Shown: positions 1 through 7,649, counted from the first letter of the stretch. The stretch is DNA of 16,921 nt from Actinoallomurus sp045806665 (GCA_045806665.1 JBJMIW010000285.1:1-16921); one strand, 5' to 3'. The notes: generated from the letters alone by a model not told the origin. Program-made: numbers and translations.

Positions 1-110
1 CACCGCTCCGTCCGCCGCCCGACCCCCGCAGACGCCCCTTCCCCCACCGCGCGGGCGGGGCGGCCCCCGAGCCACCCCGTCCGCGTCCGACCTCGGAGGA
101 GAACCCGAAG

Positions 111-1817
111 GTGAAAGCCGTATCCCTCGGACCGTCCTATCGCGCGCAGGCCGTGCGCGACCTGGCGGAGAACGAGTTCGACGTGCTGATCGTGGGCGGC
201 GGAGTCGTGGGCGCCGGCGCGGCGCTCGACGCCGTGTCGCGCGGTCTGTCCGTGGCGTTGGTCGAGGCCGCGGACTGGGCGGCCGGGACGTCCAGCCGGT
301 CCAGCAAGCTGATCCACGGCGGCCTGCGCTACCTGGAGCAGCGCGACTTCGGTCTCGTACGGGAGGCGCTGCGCGAGCGCGGCCTCCTGCTGAACCGTCT
401 CGCGCCGCACCTCGTGCGCCCGGTGCCGTTCCTCTACCCGCTCAAGCACCGGATGTGGGAACGCTTCTACGTCGGTGCCGGCGTCGGGCTGTACGACACC
501 ATGGGCGGCGCCCGGTCCATGCCGCGCCACCGGCACCTGAGCCACCGCGCCGCCCTGAAGCTCGCCCCGGCCCTGCGCGGCGACACGTTCGTCGGCGCGA
601 TCCAGTACTTCGACGCGCAGGTCGACGACGCGCGGTTCACGATGACGCTGGCCCGTACGGCCGCCGCCTACGGCGCGTCCGTGCTGACGCGGGCCCGCGC
701 GGTCGGCTTCCTCCGCGAGGCGGAGCGCGTCGTCGGGGCGCGGGTCCTCGATCTGGAGAACGACCGGGAGCTGACCGTACGGGCCCGGCACGTCATCAAC
801 GCCACCGGTGTGTGGACCGACGAGGCCGGCCGGCTGGCGCACGCGCGCGGCGGCCCCCGGGTCACCGCGTCCAAGGGCGTGCACCTTCTCGTCCCGCGCG
901 ACCGGATCCGGCTGGACACCGGGCTGATCCTGCGCACGGAGAAGAGCGTGCTCTTCGTCATCCCGTGGGGCCGGCACTGGATCATCGGCACCACCGACAC
1001 CGCGTGGGACCTGGACAAGGAGGAGCCCGCCGCCAGCCAGGCCGACGTGGACTACATCCTCGAGCACGTCAACGCGGTGCTGCGCACCCCGCTGGTCCCC
1101 GAGGACATCGAGGGCGTGTACGCCGGGCTGCGTCCCCTGGTGTCGGGCGAGGCGGACGACACGACCAAGCTGTCCCGCGAGCACACGGTGGCCCAGCCGG
1201 TGCCGGGGCTCACCGTCATCGCCGGCGGCAAGTTCACCACCTACCGGGTGATGGCCAAGGACGCCGTCGACGCGGCGGCCGAGGACCTCCCCACCACGGT
1301 CCCCCCGTCCGTCACCGACCGGGTGCCGCTGATCGGCGCCGTCGGGTTCGAGGTGCTCTGGAACGAGCGGCACCGCCTGGCCCGGCGCAGTGGCCTGCAC
1401 GTCGCCCGCGTCGAGCACCTGCTCAAGCGGTACGGCGCGTGCGTCGACGAGCTGCTGGAGATGATCGAGGAGGACCCGTCTCTCGGCGAGCCGATCGGCA
1501 CCGCGACGGACTACCTGAAGGCCGAGGCCGTGTACGCGGCGTCGCACGAGGGGGCGCTGCACGTCGAGGACGTCCTGCGCCGCCGCACCCGCGCCGCGAT
1601 CGAGGAGTGGGACCAGGGCGCCGCCGCCGCGGCCGAGGTCGCCGGGCTCGTCGCGCCGGTGCTGGGCTGGGACGACGAGACGGTCAAGCGCGAGACGGAG
1701 CACTACGTACGTCAGGTCGAGGCCGAGCGGCAGGCCCGCCGGGAGGTGGACGACGCCGCCGCGGCCGCCGCCCGCGGGCAGGTTCCCGGGCTGTTCGCCG
1801 AGCACGCCGCGTCCTGA
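111..1817 (+). CDS. glpD: aerobic glycerol-3-phosphate dehydrogenase
   Basis: FAD-dependent enzyme that oxidises sn-glycerol 3-phosphate to dihydroxyacetone phosphate at the cytoplasmic face of the membrane and passes electrons to the quinone pool. The 568-residue length is normal for the family. An N-terminal Rossmann FAD motif (VGGGVVGAGAA, residues about 28-38) is followed by the family segment RSSKLIHGGLRYLE (about 64-77). The later GGKFTTYRVMA block belongs to the FAD domain, and the C-terminal helical DAO_C domain holds RYGACVDELLEMI. The GTG start is set by a GGAGGAG ribosome site about 10 bases upstream. No glycerol kinase or facilitator gene is visible in the window; they may lie to the left. 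The identity is secure; the alternative of another FAD amine/acid oxidase is unlikely given the full-length match to GlpD motifs. Confidence 0.96.
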   Translation: MKAVSLGPSYRAQAVRDLAENEFDVLIVGGGVVGAGAALDAVSRGLSVALVEAADWAAGTSSRSSKLIHGGLRYLEQRDFGLVREALRERGLLLNRLAPHLVRPVPFLYPLKHRMWERFYVGAGVGLYDTMGGARSMPRHRHLSHRAALKLAPALRGDTFVGAIQYFDAQVDDARFTMTLARTAAAYGASVLTRARAVGFLREAERVVGARVLDLENDRELTVRARHVINATGVWTDEAGRLAHARGGPRVTASKGVHLLVPRDRIRLDTGLILRTEKSVLFVIPWGRHWIIGTTDTAWDLDKEEPAASQADVDYILEHVNAVLRTPLVPEDIEGVYAGLRPLVSGEADDTTKLSREHTVAQPVPGLTVIAGGKFTTYRVMAKDAVDAAAEDLPTTVPPSVTDRVPLIGAVGFEVLWNERHRLARRSGLHVARVEHLLKRYGACVDELLEMIEEDPSLGEPIGTATDYLKAEAVYAASHEGALHVEDVLRRRTRAAIEEWDQGAAAAAEVAGLVAPVLGWDDETVKRETEHYVRQVEAERQARREVDDAAAAAARGQVPGLFAEHAAS

Positions 1818-1831
1818 CCCGCGGGCCTGGG

Positions 1832-1843
1832 CCGCCATGGCGG
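1832..1843. terminator. perfect 12-bp palindrome just after glpD
   Basis: CCGCCATGGCGG is a perfect palindrome beginning 15 bases after the glpD stop. It could end glpD transcription or be a protein-binding site. There is no U-tract, and the short arms make the terminator call tentative. Confidence 0.3.
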
Positions 1844-2042
1844 ATCCCCGGCCGGCCGACCCCCGGCGAGTGCGGGCGGGCGGGGTGTCCGTCAGTCTTT
1901 AGGAACGGTTCGGGTCGGGAGCGGCCGGATAGTGCGTACGCCGTAGGAGGCGTAGGCCGCTGATCGTACGGCGGCTAACTCGGTGAACGTAAGATTCCGT
2001 CACCGACGGCTAACCGCTGCCGCCCGTACATATCGTCGCAGC

Positions 2043-4769
2043 ATGAGGCTTTGGCGGGGCCGGTGGCGCTGGGTCGCGGCAGGGATCGTCCTCCTGCCGG
2101 CGGTCGGCACCGCGTGGGGGATCACGGCGACATCGGGACGTCCGGCGATCGGGGTCACGCAGGAGCAGATCACCGTACTCGACGGCCCTCACGACGATCA
2201 GCGCATCCCGATCGACGCCACCTTCTTCCGGCCGCCGGGTCACGGCCGCGCTCCGGCGGTGCTGCTGGCGCACGGCTTCGGCGGCAGCAAGGACGAGGTC
2301 AAGGGCCAGGCCGAGGACCTCGCCCGGCACGGATACGCCGTGCTGACCTGGTCGGCCCGCGGTTTCGGGCGATCCGGCGGGCAGATCGCGCTCGACTCCC
2401 CCGACTACGAGGTCAAGGACGTACGCCGGCTCGTCGACTGGCTCGCGCAGCGCCCCGAGGTCCGGCTGGACCGGCCGGGTGACCCCCGGGTCGGCGTCGC
2501 CGGTCAGTCGTACGGCGGGACGATCGCCCTGCTCGCCGCCGCCTACGACACGCGGATCGACGCGATCGCGCCCCAGATCGCCTGGTACGACCTGGCCGAC
2601 GCCCTGTTCCCCAACGCCGCCCGCACGGTAGGACCCCCGCCCTCCGGACGCCGTCCTCGTCCGGCCGGTGGCGGCACCCGCTCCACGCCGGTGGCCGGTG
2701 AGACGCCGGGCGACCCCGCGCTGGACGGGGTGTTCAAGAAGGTCTGGGCGGGGATCTTCTTCACCGGCGGAATGGGGCCCACCGCGTGCGGACGGTTCCT
2801 CCCATCGCTGTGCGCCATGTACCAGAAGGTCGCCGTCACCGGCCGGGCCACGCCCGAGGCGATCGCGACGCTGCGCCGGTCCAGCCCGTCCTCGGTGGCG
2901 GGCCAGATCCGGGTGCCGACGCTGCTCATCCAGGGGCAGTCCGACTCGCTGTTCCCGCTCGACCAGGCGGACGCGAACGCGCGGGCGATCACGGGCGCCC
3001 CGGTGAAGATGGTCTGGTACCAGGGCGGCCATGACGGCGGTGAACCGGAGACCTCGCGGGTCCAAGGGCTGGAGCGCGGGTGGTTCGACCGGTACCTGAG
3101 GTCCGGGGCGGCGGACCCGGCGGACTTCACGGTGACGCGCGCCGGCGCGATCGACTCCTCGACCCAGCGGCCGACGATCACCGCCGCCACCGCCTCGCAC
3201 TATCCCGGACTGTCGGGCTCCACGTCCCGCTCCCTGCCGCTGACCGGCCCCGCCCAGACGGTCCGCAACCCGGCGGGCGGCTCGCCGGCGGCCCTCTCGG
3301 CCCTGCCCGGGCTGGGCGTCCTGACCAGCGTCGGAGACCTCTTCGGCAGCGGCGGAATCGGCACGGACGCGCCCGGTCAGCAGGCGGTGTTCGACTCGGG
3401 CCCGCTGACCGAACCGCTACGGATCACCGGGGCGGCCCATCTCCGGATCCAGGTCTCCGGGCCCGCGACCCTCTTCGCGAAGGTCTACGACGTCGGCTCC
3501 GGCGGGCAGGCCTCGCCCGCCCGCCGGATCGCCGCGCCACTGCGCGTCACGGGCGGTACGGCCGACGTCGCGCTGCCGGCCATGGACTACCGGTTCGACC
3601 GCGGCCACCGGGTACGGGTCGTCTTCGCCAGCACGGACATGGGGTTCGCGTCCCCGGCGGAGCCCGCCGCCTACCAACTGTCGGTGGCCTCTCCCCTGAG
3701 CGTGCCGGTCGACCCGTCCCTGCGCACGCCGCCGGCACCACAGCCCTGGTGGGTGTGGGGACTGCCGCTGATCGCGCTGTGCGGGGCGCTGCTCGTGCTG
3801 CTCACGGGCCGGCGGCGGGCACCGCGCGGACCGGCGACGACGGAGCCCACCGGCCCGGTGCCCCCGCTGGAAATCGTCGGCCTGACCAAGCGCTACAAGA
3901 ACGGACAACTCGCCGTCGACGACCTGTCGTTCCGGGTGGAGCAGGGGCAGGTATGCGGTCTGCTCGGTCCGAACGGCGCGGGCAAGACGACGACGCTGCG
4001 GATGCTGATGGGCCTCATCCACCCAGACGCAGGCGAGATCCGCATCTTCGGGCATCCGGTGACGCCCGGCGCTCCGGTCCTGTCCCGGCTGGGCTCGTTC
4101 GTCGAGGGGCCGGGCTTCCTGCCGCACCTGACCGGACGGCAGAACCTCGACCTGTACTGGCGGGCCACGGGGCGGCCCGCCGAGGACGCGCGCCTGGAGG
4201 AGGCCCTCGACATCGCCGGGCTCGGCGAGGCTCTCGACCGGGCCGTCCGTACGTACTCGCACGGCATGCGGCAGCGGCTGGCGATCGCGCAGGCGATGCT
4301 CGGGCTGCCCGACCTCCTCGTCCTGGACGAGCCCACGAACGGCCTGGACCCACCGCAGATCGCGGCGATGCGGGAGGTCCTCGTGCGCTACGCCGGGACC
4401 GGCCGGACGGTCATCGTGTCCAGCCACATGCTGGCCGAGGTGGAGCAGACCTGCACCCACGTCGTCGTGATGCACCGGGGTGTACGGATCGCGGCGGGAC
4501 CGGTCGAGGCGATCGCCGGGCACGAGGGCTCGATCGTCGTGGGCACGCCCGAGGCCGACAAGGCGATCGCGGTCCTGGACTCGCTGGACGGCGTCGAGGG
4601 CGCGGAGCCGTACTCCTCCGGGGTGCTGGTACGGCTCGACGGCGCGCCACCGTCGGACGTGGTCGCGGCGCTCGTGTCGGAGGCCGTCCCGGTCGACCGG
4701 GTGGTGCCCCACCGGCGGCTGGAGGACGCGTTCCTCACGCTCATCGGACAGGGAGGTGACAGTGACTGA
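2043..4769 (+). CDS. S15-type alpha/beta hydrolase - TM - ABC transporter ATPase fusion
   Basis: One 908-residue protein joins two normally separate proteins. An N-terminal hydrophobic segment (about residues 10-28) precedes an X-Pro dipeptidyl-peptidase-like (S15) alpha/beta hydrolase. Its visible triad is Ser156 in GQSYGG, Asp301 in GQSDSLFP and His330 in GGHDGG. A PepX_C-like beta domain follows (about 420-560), then a membrane helix (569-590, WWVWGLPLIALCGALLVLL). Last comes a complete ABC ATPase: Walker A GPNGAGKTT at 642-650, signature YSHGMRQR, Walker B LLVLDEPTNGLDP near 760, and the H-loop SSHML. The two helices would put the hydrolase outside and the ATPase inside. I chose ATG 2043 rather than the in-frame GTG 1983, because the 20 codons between lack the G/C third-position bias. 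A TATCGT -10-like hexamer (2031-2036) sits seven bases before 2043, so the mRNA may be leaderless, but no clear -35 is seen. A Pro/Arg-rich insert occupies about residues 196-226. The substrate is unknown. Confidence 0.9.
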   Translation: MRLWRGRWRWVAAGIVLLPAVGTAWGITATSGRPAIGVTQEQITVLDGPHDDQRIPIDATFFRPPGHGRAPAVLLAHGFGGSKDEVKGQAEDLARHGYAVLTWSARGFGRSGGQIALDSPDYEVKDVRRLVDWLAQRPEVRLDRPGDPRVGVAGQSYGGTIALLAAAYDTRIDAIAPQIAWYDLADALFPNAARTVGPPPSGRRPRPAGGGTRSTPVAGETPGDPALDGVFKKVWAGIFFTGGMGPTACGRFLPSLCAMYQKVAVTGRATPEAIATLRRSSPSSVAGQIRVPTLLIQGQSDSLFPLDQADANARAITGAPVKMVWYQGGHDGGEPETSRVQGLERGWFDRYLRSGAADPADFTVTRAGAIDSSTQRPTITAATASHYPGLSGSTSRSLPLTGPAQTVRNPAGGSPAALSALPGLGVLTSVGDLFGSGGIGTDAPGQQAVFDSGPLTEPLRITGAAHLRIQVSGPATLFAKVYDVGSGGQASPARRIAAPLRVTGGTADVALPAMDYRFDRGHRVRVVFASTDMGFASPAEPAAYQLSVASPLSVPVDPSLRTPPAPQPWWVWGLPLIALCGALLVLLTGRRRAPRGPATTEPTGPVPPLEIVGLTKRYKNGQLAVDDLSFRVEQGQVCGLLGPNGAGKTTTLRMLMGLIHPDAGEIRIFGHPVTPGAPVLSRLGSFVEGPGFLPHLTGRQNLDLYWRATGRPAEDARLEEALDIAGLGEALDRAVRTYSHGMRQRLAIAQAMLGLPDLLVLDEPTNGLDPPQIAAMREVLVRYAGTGRTVIVSSHMLAEVEQTCTHVVVMHRGVRIAAGPVEAIAGHEGSIVVGTPEADKAIAVLDSLDGVEGAEPYSSGVLVRLDGAPPSDVVAALVSEAVPVDRVVPHRRLEDAFLTLIGQGGDSD

Positions 4770-4826
4770 GACCGGGCACCGCGGCTCCCCGTCCGCAGCG
4801 GATGGAGGCGAGAGTGACTGAGACCG
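4752..4826 (+). repeat. duplicated ribosome-site/start region (two 23-bp direct copies)
   Basis: Positions 4752-4774 and 4804-4826 match at 21 of 23 bases. Each has GGAGG, a 5-base spacer and GTGACTGAGACC. The first GTG (4762) overlaps the end of the ATPase gene and opens a 19-codon frame ending at TGA 4819-4821. That frame overlaps the second GTG (4814), the likely permease start. The 52-base offset is not a multiple of three, so the first copy cannot translate the permease. Confidence 0.8.
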
Positions 4827-5704
4827 ACCCGGCGCCCCGACCGTCGTCGGGGGCGGCTCCCGGCGCCGACCGGGCACCCGGCTACCGGCCGCGGCGGACG
4901 CTCCCGTTGCGTGTGGAGGCCGTCCGCCAACTGCGACGCCGGCGGACGTCGGTGACGTTCGCGGTGCTGCTCATACTGCCCTGGCTCCTGGTGGGAGCGT
5001 TCAAGATCCACGGAGCGTCGTCCCCGGGAGACTCCCCCACGGTCATCCAGCTGGGCAATGCCGGGGGGCTGAACTTCGCGGCCTTCACCCTGTTCGTGTC
5101 GGCCAGCTTCCTGCTGGTGGTCGCGGTCGCGCTGTTCTGCGGCGACACGGTGGCCGGCGAGGCCGGCTGGGGCTCGCTCGGATACCTGCTCGCCGCGCCG
5201 GTGCCGCGGACCCGGCTGATCCGGCAGAAAATGATCGTGTCGCTGGCGTACGCGGCGCTGTCCGTGGTGGCGCTGCCGGTGATGGCGCTGCTCGCCGGGA
5301 CGCTGGCGTTCGGGTGGCACGGCATCCGCCTGCCAGGCGGCGGCGGGACGCTTCCCACCGGCACCGCGCTGGAACGCATGGCGATCATCGTGGCGTACGC
5401 GCTGGTGACCCAGCTCGTCGTCGCCGCGCTCGCGTTCCTGCTCTCGGTCACGACCGACTCGCCGCTGGGCGCGGTGGGCGGCGCGGTCGGGCTGGTCATC
5501 GTCAGCACGATCCTCGACGCGGTCACCGCCCTGGGCGGCTGGCGCGACTTCCTGCCCACTCACTGGTCGTTCGCCTGGACCGACGCATTGCAGCCGCACC
5601 TCGCCTGGTCGGGCATGGTCAAGGGGACGGCGCTCCCGGCCGCCTACGCCATCATCCTGACCGCCTTCGCCGTCCGGCGGTTCCGGGCCAAGGACATCGT
5701 CTGA
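4814..5704 (+). CDS. ABC-2 type transporter permease
   Basis: A 296-residue membrane protein with about six hydrophobic helices in the pattern of ABC-2/NatB-type permeases. A cytoplasmic Arg-rich N-terminus is followed by a first helix (FAVLLILPWLLVGAF), and helices continue through to FAVRRFRAKDIV at the C-terminus. Short motifs such as AGEAGWGSLGYLLAAPVPRTRLIRQK after the second helix are typical of the cytoplasmic coupling segment. It directly follows the hydrolase-ATPase gene, so it very likely forms the transmembrane partner of that ATPase, giving an exporter or a membrane-remodelling complex. GTG 4814 is chosen because GGAGG lies five bases upstream; the in-frame ATG 4802 has no ribosome site. 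Translation is probably coupled through the duplicated start region. The transported compound cannot be told from sequence. Confidence 0.88.
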   Translation: MTETDPAPRPSSGAAPGADRAPGYRPRRTLPLRVEAVRQLRRRRTSVTFAVLLILPWLLVGAFKIHGASSPGDSPTVIQLGNAGGLNFAAFTLFVSASFLLVVAVALFCGDTVAGEAGWGSLGYLLAAPVPRTRLIRQKMIVSLAYAALSVVALPVMALLAGTLAFGWHGIRLPGGGGTLPTGTALERMAIIVAYALVTQLVVAALAFLLSVTTDSPLGAVGGAVGLVIVSTILDAVTALGGWRDFLPTHWSFAWTDALQPHLAWSGMVKGTALPAAYAIILTAFAVRRFRAKDIV

Positions 5705-5714
5705 CGGGCGGGGA

Positions 5715-5744
5715 CTCGGGGCCCGGTGACGTACGGGCCCCGAG
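5715..5744. terminator. bidirectional terminator hairpin
   Basis: CTCGGGGCCCG (5715-5725) and CGGGCCCCGAG (5734-5744) form a perfect 11-bp stem with an 8-base loop, 10 bases after the permease stop. It sits between convergent reading frames and could serve both. There is no U-tract, as is common in actinomycetes. Confidence 0.7.
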
Positions 5745-5758
5745 GAGCACAGGCGCGG

Positions 5759-6004
5759 TCAGTCCCGCGTCGTGACGCGGATGGCCCGGCCGGGGCAGCG
5801 GTCGGCGACCTCGGCGAGGTCCCGCAGGAGGTCCGCCGGCAGCGCGAACGCCGTGACCAGGTCCACCGGGCGCGGCGACCGCGCGACCTCGTCGAGGTAC
5901 TCGTCGACGATCGCACCCGCATCACTCGGGAAGTGGCGGCGTGCGCGGGCGACGGCGAATACGACGGCGAACGGATTCGCGTTCGCCGTCGCTGCCTCTA
6001 GCAT
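5759..6004 (-). CDS. small hypothetical protein
   Basis: Frame of about 81 residues with a natural amino-acid mix and strong G/C third-position bias over most of its length (for example the stretch ending RDLAEVADRCPGRAIRV), while the overlapping plus frame looks like an Arg/Ser-rich shadow. It ends just before a strong convergent hairpin, which supports a real gene. The start is uncertain: ATG 6004 and ATG 6013 are in frame, neither has a clear ribosome site, and both lie within the promoter and start region of the divergent kinase. The C-terminal ADRCPGRAIRV resembles the last cysteine segment of single-cluster ferredoxins, but this is the only Cys, so it cannot be a working ferredoxin as it stands. 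It may be a remnant of a longer gene. No function is assigned. Confidence 0.4.
   Translation of the reverse strand: MLEAATANANPFAVVFAVARARRHFPSDAGAIVDEYLDEVARSPRPVDLVTAFALPADLLRDLAEVADRCPGRAIRVTTRD
5962..5991. promoter_or_regulatory. inverted repeat (probable operator) upstream of the orphan kinase
   Basis: Perfect 11-bp arms CGACGGCGAAC / GTTCGCCGTCG are separated by 8 bases. A further direct copy of GACGGCGAA lies at 5951-5959. The repeat ends 8 bases before the -10-like TAGCAT and covers where the -35 would be, so a bound protein would be expected to affect this promoter. Confidence 0.5.
5999..6004 (+). promoter_or_regulatory. -10-like hexamer for a leaderless kinase mRNA
   Basis: TAGCAT fits the actinobacterial TAnnnT -10 pattern and lies seven bases before ATG 6012, so the transcript would start at or near the A of the start codon. 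No good -35 is visible, only TTCGCG at 5976-5981. Confidence 0.4.
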
Positions 6005-6011
6005 CGCCACC

Positions 6012-7148
6012 ATGACGACATGGCCGTCCCGACGGGCGCTCCTCGGCGACCTGGCCCTGGCCGCCACCGTCGCCGTGATCGCCGGGGCCGGCACCTGGCG
6101 GACCTCCGCCTGGCAGCTGCCGCCGATCCGGCCGGCCGACGCCCTCGGCTACGCGCTCGCGACCGGCGGGGCGGCCGCGCTGATCGTGCACCGCCGTTGG
6201 CCGCTCCAGGTGCTCGCCGTGGCCACGGCCGCCGCCGCGGTCTCGCTCGCCATGCGCTATCCGTACGGCCCGCCGTTCCTCGCCATGGCCATCGCGATGT
6301 ACGTCGTCGCCACCCGGTTGTCGTGGCAGCGCTCGCTGGCCGTGTTCCTGGTCGCCTTCACCACCGTCTTCGCGGCGATCGTCGCGGCGGCGGGCGGCCG
6401 GCTGCTGTCCGGCCTTGGCATCATGCTCGCCGGGGCGATGGGCTGGCTCGCGGTGCCCTGTGCGGCCGGCGTGGTCCTGCGCATCCGGCGGGACGACGTG
6501 GCACAGGCCCGCGGGGAAGAGGCGAGGCGCGGGGCGTACGAGGAACGGCTGCGCATCGCCCGGGAGATCCACGACGTCGCCGGCCAGCGGCTGGCCGCCA
6601 TCAACATCCAATCCGCCATCGCGCTGTACGTCGCCGACCGGCGCCCGGAGCGGACCAGAGAGATGCTCAAGGCCATCAAAGAGGACAGCAAGAACGGCCT
6701 CGACGACCTGCGCGCCACTCTGGCGATGCTGTCGGACCGGAGCGCACGCGCGACGCCCCGGCGCCCGATGCCCGGGCTCGGCGAGTTGGACGCGCTCATG
6801 CTCACCATGAACGACAGCGGCCTGCGCGTGAAGGTCGAGGTGACCGGCGACCGCGGCGACCTGGCCGCGGCCGTCGACCTGGCCGCGTACCGCATCGTGC
6901 AGCAGTCGCTCGCGGACGTTCTGCGGCACGCGTCCTCGACCACCGCGACGGTGCGGATCGACTACACGGACGACGGCGTACGGCTCGAGGTCAGCGATGA
7001 CCGGTTCGCCGGCGCCGAGGGAGAGTCCACGGCCGTCGCGGGGATGCGGGAACGTGCCGCGGCGGTGGGCGGCGCGCTCACCGCCGGCCCTCGCCCGGGC
7101 GGGGGCTACCACGTCGTGGTCCATCTCCCGCTCCGCAGCAGGACCTGA
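6012..7148 (+). CDS. DesK/NarL-type sensor histidine kinase with degenerate ATP-binding motifs
   Basis: A 378-residue membrane sensor. Several N-terminal helices (about residues 10-155) are followed by a HisKA_3 dimerisation segment with the phospho-acceptor His187 in AREIHDVAGQRLAAI, then an HATPase_c domain ending GMRERAAAVGGAL...GGGYHVVVHLPL. Unlike the family norm, the N-box reads RIVQQSLADVLRHA. Gln298 replaces the usual Glu and Asp302 replaces the usual Mg-binding Asn. The G1 box is DDRFAG (from 329) instead of DxGxG. ATP binding may therefore be weak or lost. The start at ATG 6012 is supported by the membrane segment beginning soon after, by shadow-like coding upstream, and by the TAGCAT hexamer. 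No response regulator is adjacent; the nearest (10668-11333) pairs with another kinase. Confidence 0.88.
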   Translation: MTTWPSRRALLGDLALAATVAVIAGAGTWRTSAWQLPPIRPADALGYALATGGAAALIVHRRWPLQVLAVATAAAAVSLAMRYPYGPPFLAMAIAMYVVATRLSWQRSLAVFLVAFTTVFAAIVAAAGGRLLSGLGIMLAGAMGWLAVPCAAGVVLRIRRDDVAQARGEEARRGAYEERLRIAREIHDVAGQRLAAINIQSAIALYVADRRPERTREMLKAIKEDSKNGLDDLRATLAMLSDRSARATPRRPMPGLGELDALMLTMNDSGLRVKVEVTGDRGDLAAAVDLAAYRIVQQSLADVLRHASSTTATVRIDYTDDGVRLEVSDDRFAGAEGESTAVAGMRERAAAVGGALTAGPRPGGGYHVVVHLPLRSRT

Positions 7149-7267
7149 CAGCGCCGCGAGCGGCGTACGCGCCGGAACGTACGCGCGCTGCCCGCTCTGC
7201 GGAGGTGAAAGCTGCTTCCGAACGGATGAAGACCACAGCCGCATGGCCGCAAAATGGTGAAAGGTGG

Positions 7268-7279
7268 CGGCACGTGCCG
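7268..7279. promoter_or_regulatory. 12-bp palindrome before the SHOCT gene
   Basis: CGGCACGTGCCG is a perfect palindrome about 25 bases before the probable SHOCT gene start. Its position suits an operator; the binding protein is unknown. The rest of 7149-7267 shows no gene with a usable start. Confidence 0.3.
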
Positions 7280-7304
7280 TCAGCTCCACCACACGGGGAT
7301 GCGC

Positions 7305-7568
7305 ATGATGATCACAATGGCCGCCACCGACGCGGGCGGAGGGTGGCACGACGACTGGAGCCACGGCGCCGGGTGGTGGCTTTGGTGGCCGATCGGAATG
7401 GCCCTGTGGTTGGTGATCGCCGGTCTCGTCGTCTGGCTGCTGCTGCGCCGTGCGCATCGGCACGAGCCGTCGCCGCTCGACCGGGCCCGGACCATCCTCG
7501 CCGAGCGGTACGCCCGCGGCGAGATCGACACCGACGAGTTCCAGCAGCGCATGGACCACCTGCGGTGA
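7305..7568 (+). CDS. SHOCT-domain single-pass membrane protein
   Basis: A small protein of about 87 residues. A Trp/His/Gly-rich N-terminal stretch (GGGWHDDWSHGAGWW) leads into one membrane helix (WPIGMALWLVIAGLVVWLLL). A cytoplasmic SHOCT domain follows (SPLDRARTILAERYARGEIDTDEF, then QQRMDHL), the classic short C-terminal oligomerisation motif. Three nearby in-frame ATGs (7299, 7305, 7308) compete. ACGGGG at 7293-7298 best serves 7305 or 7308. An upstream ATG at 7254 is in frame but lacks coding bias. SHOCT proteins of this form are common in actinomycetes, often near two-component genes, without an established function. It lies 156 bases after the orphan kinase and could be transcribed with it. 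Confidence 0.75.
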   Translation: MMITMAATDAGGGWHDDWSHGAGWWLWWPIGMALWLVIAGLVVWLLLRRAHRHEPSPLDRARTILAERYARGEIDTDEFQQRMDHLR

Positions 7569-7649
7569 CGGGCGTCCCGCAGTGACCGGCGTCCTGGAGT
7601 GACGAGTATCCGGGAGTGACCGGCGACCGGGAGTGACCGGCGACCCGGA
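7565..7649 (+). repeat. 17-bp tandem repeat, five units
   Basis: Units begin at 7565, 7582, 7599, 7616 and 7633, exactly 17 bases apart, with consensus close to GTGACCGGCGTCCSGGA. The third unit is the most diverged (GTGACGAGTATCCGGGA). A sixth, detached copy begins at 7673. The first unit contains the TGA stop of the SHOCT gene, so the array forms its 3' untranslated region. No gene was recognised in 7569-7832. Confidence 0.85.

Noticed and set aside
455..1963. Long Arg/Pro-rich plus-strand frame overlapping glpD
   Set aside because: High-GC shadow of glpD with no family motifs and abnormal composition; the same applies to long frames opposite the hydrolase-ATPase, kinase, permease and sigma genes.
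1939..1973. 7-bp inverted repeat CGCCGTA/TACGGCG upstream of the hydrolase gene
   Set aside because: Short arms with a 21-base gap are expected by chance in DNA this rich in CGTACG-type words.
1983..2042. GTG 1983 as the start of the hydrolase-ATPase gene
   Set aside because: The 20 extra codons lack G/C third-position bias and there is no ribosome site close by.
7149..7260. Zinc-ribbon-like peptide (CPLCGGESC) after the orphan kinase
   Set aside because: It is the tail of a frame that shadows the kinase gene; there is no usable start or ribosome site after the kinase stop.
7565..7649. CRISPR array
   Set aside because: The 17-bp units are directly adjacent with no spacers, and there are no cas genes.
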